In this document: piece by piece, positions 45,460 through 53,389 of the stretch | Position numbering within the stretch: position 1 is the stretch's first letter | Layout: each line of letters begins with the position of its first letter | DNA from: Caulobacter sp. | GTDB lineage: Bacteria; Pseudomonadota; Alphaproteobacteria; Caulobacterales; Caulobacteraceae | NCBI GenBank assembly: GCA_017745235.1 | Contig: JAGHZU010000015.1 | Span: 63,072 to 127,071, forward strand | DNA: 64,000 nt | Reading direction: 5' to 3' | Made by a program: the position numbers and the translations under genes | The notes under the pieces: generated by a model | What the model saw: the letters and a program-made list of their open reading frames with translations, nothing else | Database searches by the model: none | Told to the model about the DNA's origin: nothing

Positions 45460-46139
45460 CGACCGAGGCCGAGACGCCCGAAGCGCCCCAGACCGAGGAC
45501 GCCGCCGCCCCGGCGCCGCGTAAACGCAACGCCGAGAAGACGCGCAAGGCGATCCTCACGGCGGCGCTGAAGGAGTTCTCCCAGGCCGGCTTCGCGGGCG
45601 CGCGCATCGAGCGGATCGTCAAGGCCGCCAAGTGCAACATCCGAATGCTCTACCACTATTTCGGCGACAAGAAGGGCCTGTACCTGGCGGTGCTGGAAGG
45701 CGCCTACGAGGATCTGCGCGGGCGCGAGGCCGAGCTGAAGATCGACTTCGACCGGCCGCTGGAAGGCTTCCTGGAGCTGCAGCGCTTCACGTTCGACTAT
45801 TTCGAGAAGAACCCGCGCATCGACGGGCTGCTGCGCAACGAGAACCTGATGCAGGGCAAGTTCGTGGCCCAGTCGCGCAAGGTGACCGAGACGGCCTTCC
45901 CGCTGCGCCGTACGATCGAGCGGCTGATCGAGAGCGGCCAGGCCCAGGGCCTTTTCCGCGACGACCTGGACTGGGCCCAGATCTATGTGACCATCGCGGC
46001 CATGAGCCGCTTCCACCTCGCCAACGGCTGGTCGCTGTCGGTGACGCTGGACACCGACATGAGCAAGCCGGAATGGCGCCGCGCGCGGCTGGAGCACGCG
46101 CTGGCGGTGCTGGAAGGTTATCTGACTTCGGGACGCTAG
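45456..46139 (+). CDS. TetR/AcrR-family regulator at the end of the purine operon
   Basis: 227 residues. After a Pro/Ala/Glu-rich N-terminal tail of about 25 residues comes a TetR helix-turn-helix: KTRKAILTAALKEFSQAGFAGARIERIVKAAKCNIRMLYHYFGDKKGLYLAVL. The C-terminal ligand domain looks like the RutR/YsiA side of the family, whose members sense pyrimidines or other small metabolites. It is coupled to puuD by a GTGA overlap, so it is made with the pathway and is the best candidate for the regulator of the AT-rich motif. That link is inferred. Confidence 0.85.
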   Translation: MTTEAETPEAPQTEDAAAPAPRKRNAEKTRKAILTAALKEFSQAGFAGARIERIVKAAKCNIRMLYHYFGDKKGLYLAVLEGAYEDLRGREAELKIDFDRPLEGFLELQRFTFDYFEKNPRIDGLLRNENLMQGKFVAQSRKVTETAFPLRRTIERLIESGQAQGLFRDDLDWAQIYVTIAAMSRFHLANGWSLSVTLDTDMSKPEWRRARLEHALAVLEGYLTSGR

Positions 46140-46244
46140 CGAGCGCTGGAAAAGATACCCGCAATGATTGCGCAGATCGCTGGGCGTGTATAATCGACGG
46201 GCGACCGACGAGCTAAGCTCTCGGCGCAGGTCCTCGGGGGTTCC

Positions 46245-46601
46245 ATGCGCATCAGTTTCAGCCGGCTCGTCCTGGCCGCCCTGTTCCTATCATCCCTGGC
46301 TCTGGCCCAGCCTGTCCAGGCTAGTTCGGTGGCCAATGTCCATGTCATCAACATCGCGCCTAACAACAACGGAACGGTGGTGTTTTATGTCGATACGGCG
46401 CGCAACGGTTTGCCGGCTTGCGCGACCGCCGGCGGCCAGGCCTGGACGCTGAGCACATCCAACTCAGCCGGCCAGGCGTTGCTCTCCGTACTGTTGACAG
46501 CCCTCTCGACCGGGCTTCCGATCGACATCGGCGGCACCGGGGTGTGCGATCATTTCCCCAATGCCGAAAGCGCCGGGTTCATCTCGATCCACAAGCCTTA
46601 A
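46245..46601 (+). CDS. Small exported protein of unknown function
   Basis: 118 residues with a clear Sec signal peptide (MRISFSRLVLAALFLSSLALA, cleaved near PVQASS). The mature part is small and beta-rich: VANVHVINIAPNNNGTVVFYV, a central ATAGGQAWTLS, and a final GTGVCDHFPNAESAGFISI. Two cysteines (in PACATAGG and GVCDHF) could form a disulphide. It is convergent with the formamidase gene, ending 8 bp from it. No function is recognised, and its relation to purine use is unknown. Confidence 0.7.
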   Translation: MRISFSRLVLAALFLSSLALAQPVQASSVANVHVINIAPNNNGTVVFYVDTARNGLPACATAGGQAWTLSTSNSAGQALLSVLLTALSTGLPIDIGGTGVCDHFPNAESAGFISIHKP

Positions 46602-46609
46602 GCCCGAGG

Positions 46610-47557
46610 TCAGAACAAGATTCCCTTCCCCAGCATCCCGTGCACGCCTTTTTCGCCGTTGACCGTTTGGGTCACGCGAAAGTCCACGGCCAGCGAGCAG
46701 AACTGGTAGGCCTGCACCCGCGTCAGGTCGGTGCGCGTGACGATCAGGTCGATCATGGCGCGCAGGGCCTGCTTCATGGCCAGGTCCAGGTCCTCGTTGA
46801 AACCGAAGGTCAAGTGATGGGTCGGGGTCTCGGCCGAGGGCCAGGTCCGCGCGCCCACCTCGGCCGCCTTGAGCAGGCCGAACGTGAAGGTGCCCGTCAG
46901 GCCCATCTCCAGCGCGTTGACGCAGACTTCGCCGTCGCCCTGGCGGCCATGGCCGTCGCCGACCGAGAAGTTGGCGCCGGGAACCCAGACCGGCAGGCGC
47001 AGGATCGAACCGGCCGTAAGCTCCTTGCAATCCATGTTGCCGCCGTGCTCGCGGGGCTCGCGGCTGGACAGGCGGCCGTAGCGCGGCGGCGGCGCCACGC
47101 CCATCGTGCCAAAGAAAGGGGCCAGCGGCAGGGTTGGGCCCCAGTCCGGCTTGCAGGTTCCCGCCTGGGCGTCGACGGCGATGTGGCTGACGTAGCGGTC
47201 GGGAAATTCGTCGGGCAAGGTCCCGGCCAGGGGGCGTACGGCGCAGTAGCCCCAGTCATTGTTGGGCGCGATCGCCTCGATCCGCACCTCCAGGGTGTCG
47301 CCTGGCTCGGCCCCGCGCACGGCGACCGGGCCGGTCAGGATGTGCGGGCCGATCCGCTCGGGGCGGGCGTCGTGAATGGCCTGAAGGGCCGTCGGAATCG
47401 TCCACCGTCCGCCGGGCGACGGCATCACCTCGACACCGCCGGAGACGCACTCGACCACCACCGTGTCGCCCGGGTCGATCGTCAGCACCGGATCGAAGGC
47501 GGCGTCGAACATGCCGAAGCGGATGGTGTCGGGCGTGGAGGACAGGCGATGGCGCAC
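46610..47557 (-). CDS. Acetamidase/formamidase family protein
   Basis: 315 residues of the FmdA_AmdA family, which hydrolyses formamide or short amides to ammonia and acid. Landmarks are HRLSSTPDTIRFGMFDAAFDPVL at the start, a central GAEPGDTLEVRI, DWGPTLPLAPFFGTMGVA and NMDCKELTAGS, and later GDGHGRQGDGEVCVNA. The GTG at 47557 gives the family N-terminus; the ATG at 47587 adds ten odd residues. It likely handles a one-carbon amide released by the purine pathway. A weak copy of the island motif overlaps its ribosome-binding region. Confidence 0.85.
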   Translation of the reverse strand: MRHRLSSTPDTIRFGMFDAAFDPVLTIDPGDTVVVECVSGGVEVMPSPGGRWTIPTALQAIHDARPERIGPHILTGPVAVRGAEPGDTLEVRIEAIAPNNDWGYCAVRPLAGTLPDEFPDRYVSHIAVDAQAGTCKPDWGPTLPLAPFFGTMGVAPPPRYGRLSSREPREHGGNMDCKELTAGSILRLPVWVPGANFSVGDGHGRQGDGEVCVNALEMGLTGTFTFGLLKAAEVGARTWPSAETPTHHLTFGFNEDLDLAMKQALRAMIDLIVTRTDLTRVQAYQFCSLAVDFRVTQTVNGEKGVHGMLGKGILF

Positions 47558-47771
47558 GGAAGTAAGCCTTCTATTACTCCTTGCCATTTGGCCCGCCCGG
47601 GCTTCCCGGCCCTAGCAGCCTGACGCGCGCGCTGGGCTTCCCGGCCTCGGCGCCCATGAGACAGGCGCCCGGCGGCGGCGGATGACGCGCCGATAGGCGG
47701 GCGCCGCCGCGGGGCGCGTCCTTCCGGCCCGTGGCCTCTGGCGGGTTTGGCATATCCCGGTTATGAAGATT

Positions 47772-47785
47772 TTTCTTACTTGTGG
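47772..47785 (+). promoter_or_regulatory. Purine-island motif, site B (upstream of hpxX)
   Basis: TTTCTTACTTGTGG matches TTTMTTACTTRTGR. It shares CTTACTTGTGGA (47775-47786) with site A. It lies only 12 bp before the hpxX ATG at 47797, in the divergent region with the formamidase gene. A weaker relative, TCTATTACTCCTTG, begins at 47570 next to the formamidase start. Confidence 0.5.
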
Positions 47786-47796
47786 AGCTTGCCCGC

Positions 47797-48009
47797 ATGG
47801 CGGCCGATCCCGCGCTGGAAGCCTTTCTCGCCCTCGAAGACGATGCGGCCGTCGCAACGTACGCCGATGCGCGGGCCCGGGAGCTGGCCCTGGCGATCCC
47901 GGCCGAATGCCGGCCCGGCGTGATCGAGAACCTGGCCCTGCTGCGCCGCCAGGCCGCGAGCTTCGCCTCCCTGGCCCCCGCCGGTCCCGTCGAGGCGTTC
48001 GAGCCGTGA
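47797..48009 (+). CDS. hpxX: DUF4089 protein, HpxX/AtzG-like amidase partner
   Basis: 70 residues, helical, with LALAIPAECRPGVIENLALLRRQAA. DUF4089 proteins such as AtzG form a complex with an AtzE-type amidase and are often called HpxX in purine (oxalurate) operons. The next gene is exactly such an amidase, coupled by GTG/TGA overlap. The ATG at 47797 is preferred to a GTG at 47782. The gene and its partner sit between the formamidase and the HpxZ-like gene. Confidence 0.8.
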   Translation: MAADPALEAFLALEDDAAVATYADARARELALAIPAECRPGVIENLALLRRQAASFASLAPAGPVEAFEP

Positions 48010-49400
48010 GCTGGCGCTCGGCCCACGCCATCGCCGCCGACGTGCGCAGCGGCGTCACCACCGCCCGGGCCGAAGTGGCCGCGGCCCTGGCCCGGATCGC
48101 CGCCTACGACAAGGCCCTGAACGCCTTCACCGCCGTCTTCACCGAGCGCGCCCTGGCCCAGGCCGAGGCGATCGACGCCGACCTGGCCGCTGGCCGCCCG
48201 GTGGGACCGCTGGCCGGCGCGCCGTTCGCGGCCAAGAACCTGTTCGACGTGGAGGGCGTCACCACCCTGGCCGGCGCCGGGCTGCGGCGGGGCGCGCCGC
48301 CCGCCACGCGCGACGCCACCGCCGTGGCCCGCCTGACCGCCGCCGGCGGCGTGCTCGTCGGCGCCACCAACATGGACGAGTTCGCCTACGGCTTCGTCAC
48401 CGAGAACGCCCATGACGGGCCGACGCACAATCCGCACGACCTCGACCGCGTCGCCGGGGGCTCGTCGGGCGGATCGGCCGCCGCCGTGGCCGGAGGGCTG
48501 GTTCCGCTGAGCCTGGGCTCGGACACCAACGGCTCGATCCGTGTGCCGGCCTCGCTGTGCGGGGTGTTTGGCCTCAAGCCCACCCTGGGCCGGTTGTCGC
48601 GCCATGGCGCCTACCCCTTCGTCGAGAGCCTGGACCACGTGGGGCCGTTCGCCCGCGACGTGACGGACCTGGCCCTCGGCTACGATCTGATGCAGGGCCC
48701 CGATCCTCAGGATCCGCTCTGCCGTCGGCCCGCCGAACCGGTCGCCCTCCGCCTGCAAGCCTTGGCCGACGCGCCCCTTCGCGTCGGCCTGCTGGGCGGC
48801 TGGTTCGCGCAAGGGGCCTTTCCCGAAGTGCTGGAAGCGGTGGAGGTCGTGGCCGACGCCCTCCAAGCCCGGCGCGGCGTCGAGCTGCCCGGCGCCGAGC
48901 AGGCGCGCGCGGCCGCCTTCTGCCTGACCCCGGCCGAGGCGGCTCAACTGCACGCGGCCGACCTGCGCGCCAGGCCCATGGATTACGACCCGGCGGTGCG
49001 CGATCGCCTGCTGGCCGGCGCTCTCCTGCCCGAGGGCGTGGCCGAGGCGGCCCGTCGCTATCGCCCGGCGTTCCGCGACGCCGCCCGGGCGGTGTTTCGA
49101 GACTTCGACATCCTGCTGGCCCCGGCCTCGGTGTGCCCCGCCCCGCGCATCGGCCAGGCCGACATGGAGATGGACGGACGCCTGGTCTCGGTGCGCAAGA
49201 ACCTGGGCGCCTACACCCAGCCGATCAGCTATATCGGCCTGCCGGTCGTGGCCGCCCCGGTGAACCGGCCCGGCAAGGCCCCGATCGGCGTCCAACTGAT
49301 CGCGCCGGCCTGGCGCGAGGACCTGGCCCTGGCCGCGGCCCTGCGGCTGGAGCAGGCCGGCATTGTCGCCGCCCATCGCCCGGCGGAGCGTGCGGCATGA
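48006..49400 (+). CDS. AtzE-family amidase (amidase signature)
   Basis: A 464-residue amidase-signature enzyme with the Ser-cisSer-Lys triad: Lys in PFAAKNLFDVEG (about 79), GGSSGGSAAAVAGG (serines near 156), and SDTNGSIRVPASLCG. The AtzE subfamily hydrolyses carboxybiuret-like ureides; in purine operons with HpxX and HpxZ it is linked to oxalurate or ureidoglycolate-type substrates. The start is the GTG at 48006, overlapping the hpxX stop. The exact substrate is not known from sequence. Confidence 0.87.
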   Translation: MSWRSAHAIAADVRSGVTTARAEVAAALARIAAYDKALNAFTAVFTERALAQAEAIDADLAAGRPVGPLAGAPFAAKNLFDVEGVTTLAGAGLRRGAPPATRDATAVARLTAAGGVLVGATNMDEFAYGFVTENAHDGPTHNPHDLDRVAGGSSGGSAAAVAGGLVPLSLGSDTNGSIRVPASLCGVFGLKPTLGRLSRHGAYPFVESLDHVGPFARDVTDLALGYDLMQGPDPQDPLCRRPAEPVALRLQALADAPLRVGLLGGWFAQGAFPEVLEAVEVVADALQARRGVELPGAEQARAAAFCLTPAEAAQLHAADLRARPMDYDPAVRDRLLAGALLPEGVAEAARRYRPAFRDAARAVFRDFDILLAPASVCPAPRIGQADMEMDGRLVSVRKNLGAYTQPISYIGLPVVAAPVNRPGKAPIGVQLIAPAWREDLALAAALRLEQAGIVAAHRPAERAA

Positions 49401-49798
49401 TCATCGACGATCCGGACGTCCACGCCGAGGTGTCCGCCGCCGTAGACGCCTACGAGCAGGCGCTGATGGACAACGACGTAACCGCGCTGGACGGCTTCTT
49501 CCGGGACGCGCCGCAGACCGTACGCTATGGGGTGGCCGAAAACCTCTACGGCTTCGAGGCGATCGCGGCGTTTCGAATCGGCCGCGCCGGCGGCTCGCCC
49601 CAAAGGTCGCGCCTCAGGACTGAAATCACCACGTTTGGGCGAGACTTCGCCGTCGCCAACGTCGAATTCGTGCGCGAAGGGGCAAAAACCTCCGGCCGTC
49701 AGAGCCAGACCTGGGTTCGCACCGAAAACGGCTGGAAAATCGTTTCCGCGCACGTTTCGCTGCTTCAGGGCGGCGTCGACCAACGCCTTGCTCCGTAA
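49397..49798 (+). CDS. hpxZ: HpxZ/AtzH-like protein (DUF3225)
   Basis: 133 residues with the NTF2-like DUF3225 fold: AYEQALMDNDVTALDGFFRDAPQTVRYGVAENLYGFEAIAAFR, then FGRDFAVANVEFVREGAKTSGRQSQTWVRTENGWKIVSAHVS. In Klebsiella purine genes this family is called HpxZ; AtzH, a relative, has an amidohydrolase role in the cyanuric acid pathway. It is the third gene of a coupled set, its ATG overlapping the amidase stop (ATGA). Substrate unconfirmed. Confidence 0.85.
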   Translation: MIIDDPDVHAEVSAAVDAYEQALMDNDVTALDGFFRDAPQTVRYGVAENLYGFEAIAAFRIGRAGGSPQRSRLRTEITTFGRDFAVANVEFVREGAKTSGRQSQTWVRTENGWKIVSAHVSLLQGGVDQRLAP

Positions 49799-49821
49799 GC
49801 GCCGGATCGTCCGCCCAATGA

Positions 49822-49841
49822 TCATAAGTAATAAACTTATG
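49822..49841. promoter_or_regulatory. Purine-island motif, site C (upstream of TonB receptor)
   Basis: The minus strand reads TTTATTACTTATGA (49822-49835), identical over 14 bases to site D. On the + strand CATAAGT-AATAA-ACTTATG (49823-49841) is a perfect palindrome with 7-bp arms. It lies about 175 bp upstream of the receptor ATG and 24 bp after the hpxZ stop. Confidence 0.6.
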
Positions 49842-50014
49842 ACTTGTGATCTGCTTTTGGGCGCCTTTGCTTCCGCGTGGTCAAATAGTGACATATCGGC
49901 GCAAAACTTCACCGAACAGCGGCCAATACGTCATCAAACCTTTGGATTCGCCTTCGGCATTGTGCATTGCAACCTTCAAGCGTCGACCCCGCGACGCACC
50001 AAGGGGATAAGCAC

Positions 50015-52183
50015 ATGACCATCCGCCATCATCTTCGCCACGGCGGCGCGCTCGCCGCCCTCGTCGTCGCCGCCGGCCTGGCCGCGCCGGCCTTCGCCCA
50101 GGAAACCGGCTCCGTCACCCTGGACGACGTGATCGTCACCGCCCAGAAGCGCTCTGAAAACATTCAGGAAGTTCCGGTCTCGGTCGCCACGATGGGCGGC
50201 GAAAAGCTGCAGGCCCTGTTCGCCGGCGGCGAGGACGTTCTGGCCCTGTCGAGCCGCGTGCCCGGCCTGTTCGTGGAAAGCTCCAACGGCCGCGCCGCGC
50301 CGCGCTTCTACATCCGCGGCCTGGGCAACACCGACTTCGACCTGGCCGCTTCGCAGCCGGTCTCGGTGATCATGGACGACGTGGTCATGGAAAACGTCGT
50401 GCTGAAGAGCACGCCGATCTTCGACGTCGAGCAGGTGGAAGTGCTGCGCGGCCCGCAAGGCACCCTGTTCGGCCGCAACACCACCGCCGGCATCGTCAAG
50501 TTCGACTCCGTGAAGCCCAGCCAGACCTTCAAGGCCAACGGCACGGTGACCTACGGCTCGTACGGCAGCTGGACCGCCGAGGGCGGCGTCGGCGGCCCGC
50601 TGGTCGAAGGCAAGCTGGCCGGCCGCATCGCCGTGCTGGGCCAGCACCGCGACGACTATATCGACAACACCTACACCGGCGTGAAGGACGCCATGGGCGG
50701 CTATGACGAATACGCCATCCGCGGCCAACTGCTGTGGACGCCCACCGACAACCTCGACGTCCTGCTGAGCGCCCACAACCGCACCCTGAAGGGCACGGCC
50801 GCGATCTTCCGCGCCAACATCCTCACCAAGGGCAGCAACAAGATCAACGGCAACTTCGACCGCGACGCCGTGTTCTACAACGGCGGCGGCAACAATCCCC
50901 AGAAGTACGACGGCAACGGTGAATCGCTGAAGATCGACTACGACTTCGGCGGCGTGAAGCTGACCTCGATCAGCGCCTACGAAACCACCAACGGCTACAG
51001 CCGCGGCGACATCGACGGCGGCGTGGCGGGCGTCGGCCCCGGCTTCATTCCGTTCGATTCCGACACCAAGGACGGCATCGACGACCTGGACCAGTACACC
51101 CAGGAACTGCGCCTGGCCTCGGACACCGACGGCGCCTTTACCTGGCAGGTCGGCGGCTACTACTTCCACTCCAGCATGCTGCTGACCACGGACGCCGGCT
51201 TCGCCAAGGCGACCCTGCATCACAAGAACACCGCCTGGGCCGGCTTCGGCCAGGCCACCTACCAGGTGACCCCGGCCCTGAAGATCACCGGCGGCCTGCG
51301 CTACACCGACGACAAGAAGACCATGACCGTCGTCGGCTCGACCGCGCCGCAGATCGAAGTGTCGGACGGCAAGGTCTCTTGGGACCTGTCGGCCTTCTAC
51401 ACCGTGACCGACAACTTCAACCTCTACGCCCGCGCGGCCCACGGTTTCCGCGGCCCGACCATCCAGGGCCGAGACGTGGTGTTCGGCTCCAATCCGTCGG
51501 TCGCCCAATCCGAAACGATCCAGTCGTACGAAGCGGGCTTCAAGAGCGAACTGCTGGATCGCCGCATCCGCTTCAACGGCGCGGCCTTCACCTACACCGA
51601 GAAGGACCCGCAGTTCAGCGCCATCGGCGGCGCCGGCAACAACACGCTGCTGATCAACGCCAACAAGGGCAAGGCCTATGGCGTGGAGTTCGACGGCGAG
51701 TTCAAGGTCACCCAGAACCTGCTGCTGACCGCCGGCTACAGCTACAACCACACCAAGATCGAAGACAAGAACCTGGCCGTGGCCGTCTGCGCCCAGTGCA
51801 CCGTCACCGATCCTCTGAACGGCGCGGGCCAGGCGCTGGTGAACGGCAACCCGTTCCCGAACGCGCCCAAGTACGTGCTGAACTTCACCGCCCGCTACAG
51901 CTATCCGATCGGCGACGGCGAGCTGTTCGCCTACACCGACTGGTTCAAGCAGGGCTACACCAACATCTTCCTGTACCAGTCCAAGGAGTTCTACTCGAAA
52001 GGCGCCTTCGAGGGCGGCCTGAAGCTCGGCTACGCCAAGCAGGACGGCGCCTATGAGGTGGCTCTGTTCGCCCGCAACATCACCAACGAGGTGAACCTGC
52101 GCGGGGCCATCGACTTCAACAACCTGACCGGTTTCGTCAACGAGCCTCGCATCGTCGGCATCTCGATCAGCGCCAAGCGGTAA
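50015..52183 (+). CDS. TonB-dependent receptor of the purine island
   Basis: 722-residue outer-membrane receptor. The signal peptide is about 29 residues, ending at PAFAQ. The plug has a TonB-box-like DDVIVTAQKRSENIQEVPVSV, PRFYIRGLGN and VEQVEVLRGPQGTLFGRNTTAG, typical of the broad Caulobacter/sphingomonad receptor group not restricted to iron. The barrel ends in a C-terminal GISISAKR rather than aromatic residue. Position between hpxZ and a nucleoside hydrolase, with the island motif upstream, suggests uptake of purines, nucleosides or allantoin. The ligand is an inference. Confidence 0.92.
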   Translation: MTIRHHLRHGGALAALVVAAGLAAPAFAQETGSVTLDDVIVTAQKRSENIQEVPVSVATMGGEKLQALFAGGEDVLALSSRVPGLFVESSNGRAAPRFYIRGLGNTDFDLAASQPVSVIMDDVVMENVVLKSTPIFDVEQVEVLRGPQGTLFGRNTTAGIVKFDSVKPSQTFKANGTVTYGSYGSWTAEGGVGGPLVEGKLAGRIAVLGQHRDDYIDNTYTGVKDAMGGYDEYAIRGQLLWTPTDNLDVLLSAHNRTLKGTAAIFRANILTKGSNKINGNFDRDAVFYNGGGNNPQKYDGNGESLKIDYDFGGVKLTSISAYETTNGYSRGDIDGGVAGVGPGFIPFDSDTKDGIDDLDQYTQELRLASDTDGAFTWQVGGYYFHSSMLLTTDAGFAKATLHHKNTAWAGFGQATYQVTPALKITGGLRYTDDKKTMTVVGSTAPQIEVSDGKVSWDLSAFYTVTDNFNLYARAAHGFRGPTIQGRDVVFGSNPSVAQSETIQSYEAGFKSELLDRRIRFNGAAFTYTEKDPQFSAIGGAGNNTLLINANKGKAYGVEFDGEFKVTQNLLLTAGYSYNHTKIEDKNLAVAVCAQCTVTDPLNGAGQALVNGNPFPNAPKYVLNFTARYSYPIGDGELFAYTDWFKQGYTNIFLYQSKEFYSKGAFEGGLKLGYAKQDGAYEVALFARNITNEVNLRGAIDFNNLTGFVNEPRIVGISISAKR

Positions 52184-52244
52184 TCCCCGCGAGCCTCGCC
52201 CGGCTCTCGCCGGGCGAACGCCTCCGAGGATCGCCATCGTCCCG

Positions 52245-52274
52245 CCATGCTCCCGGCCCGCGCCGGGAGCATGG
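52245..52274 (+). terminator. Hairpin after the TonB receptor
   Basis: CCATGCTCCCGGC and GCCGGGAGCATGG pair perfectly across CCGC, a 13-bp stem, followed by TTCGTTTG. It lies 61 bp after the receptor stop and ends 50 bp before the nucleoside hydrolase start, so it separates or attenuates the two. Confidence 0.75.
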
Positions 52275-52324
52275 TTCGTTTGAGGGGTCTCCCCCTCGCC
52301 CCCACGATGAGTTAAGTCCCTCGG

Positions 52325-53287
52325 ATGACGACCCCGACCAAGATCATTTTCGACACCGACCCCGGCATCGACGACGCCATGGCGCTGCTCTTCATCGAGG
52401 CCAGCCCCGCGCTCGACCTGGTGGCGGTGACCACCGTGTTCGGCAACGCCGACATCGACACCACCACGCGCAACGCTCTTTACCTGAAGCAGCGGTTCGG
52501 CCTGAAGGCTCCGGTGTTCAAGGGCACGGACAAGCCGCTGACCCGGCCGCGCAACCCCTCTCCCACCTTCGTGCACGGCGAGAACGGCCTGGGCGACGTG
52601 GAGCTGACCGGCCTGGTCGCCGCCCAGCCGGAGACCAAGCCGGCCCACCAGGCGATCATCGACCTGGCCCGCGAGAACCCCGGCGAGATCACCCTGGTGG
52701 CGGTGGGTCCGCTGACCAATCTGGCCCTCGCCCTCAAGGCCGATCCGGAAGTGGCCAGGCTGCTGAAGAACGTCGTCATCATGGGCGGCGCGTTCGGCGT
52801 GGCCGGCAAGCCGGGCAATGTGACCCCGGTGGCCGAGGCCAACATCTGGAACGACCCGGAAGCCGCCGACCAGGTCTTCACCGCCCCCTGGCACGTGACG
52901 ACCGTCAGCCTGGACGTCACCACCCAGGTGATCATGAGCCCGGCCTTCATGGACGCGCTGGAAGCCTCGGCCGGTCCGGCTGGCGCGTTCCTCAACGCCA
53001 TCTCCAAGCCGTATGCGGCGTTCTATGGCGGCCGCGACGGCATCGTGGGCTGCTGCGTGCACGACGCCGCGGCCGTGGCCTACGTGATCGATCCCTCGCT
53101 GTTCCAGACCCGCGCCGGCGCGATCCGCGTGGTCACCGAGGGCATCGCCCTGGGCCAGACCTGCCAGAAGGTCGACGGCGAGCTGTTCGGCCCATCGGCC
53201 TGGGACGACCAGCCGGTGCAGGCGATCACCGTCGGTGTTAACGCCGAAGGGCTGCTGAAGCTGTATGCGGAGACGATGGGGGCGTAG
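52325..53287 (+). CDS. Nucleoside hydrolase (IunH/RihA-like)
   Basis: 320 residues; cleaves ribonucleosides to base and ribose. The calcium-binding signature DTDPGIDDAMAL is at about 10-21, with LVAVGPLTNLALAL and NIWNDPEAADQVF in the middle and a histidine/aspartate CCVHDAAAVAY near 240. Substrate preference (inosine, uridine or both) is not decidable. In this context it supplies free purine bases to guanine deaminase and xanthine dehydrogenase. A repeat element follows it before the convergent guanine deaminase gene. Confidence 0.92.
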   Translation: MTTPTKIIFDTDPGIDDAMALLFIEASPALDLVAVTTVFGNADIDTTTRNALYLKQRFGLKAPVFKGTDKPLTRPRNPSPTFVHGENGLGDVELTGLVAAQPETKPAHQAIIDLARENPGEITLVAVGPLTNLALALKADPEVARLLKNVVIMGGAFGVAGKPGNVTPVAEANIWNDPEAADQVFTAPWHVTTVSLDVTTQVIMSPAFMDALEASAGPAGAFLNAISKPYAAFYGGRDGIVGCCVHDAAAVAYVIDPSLFQTRAGAIRVVTEGIALGQTCQKVDGELFGPSAWDDQPVQAITVGVNAEGLLKLYAETMGA

Positions 53288-53288
53288 C

Positions 53289-53375
53289 CCCCTCCGTCGG
53301 CTTCGCTGACACCTCCCCAAAAGGGGAAGCATCTGCTCGGACGAGATCCTCCCCCTCTGGGGGAGGTGGCTTCGA
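53289..53375. repeat. Intergenic palindromic element between convergent genes
   Basis: Contains two hairpins: CTCCCC-AAAA-GGGGAA and TCCTCCCCC-TCT-GGGGGAGG, preceded by CCTCCGTCGGCTTCGCTGAC. It fills the gap between the nucleoside hydrolase and guanine deaminase stops and can serve as a bidirectional terminator. The related short hairpin GCCTCCCCTTGGCGAGGGAGG occurs at about 42689-42709 before puuE. Confidence 0.6.
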
Positions 53376-53389
53376 GCGGCCTGTGGGGA

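Noticed and set aside
47570..47583. Fifth copy of the purine-island motif at the formamidase start
   Set aside because: Matches only about nine of fourteen positions and overlaps the probable ribosome-binding region; not counted as a site.
49976..53332. 1118-codon minus-strand frame opposite the TonB receptor and nucleoside hydrolase
   Set aside because: Composition is a G/V/H/A-rich shadow of the two well-recognised genes on the other strand.
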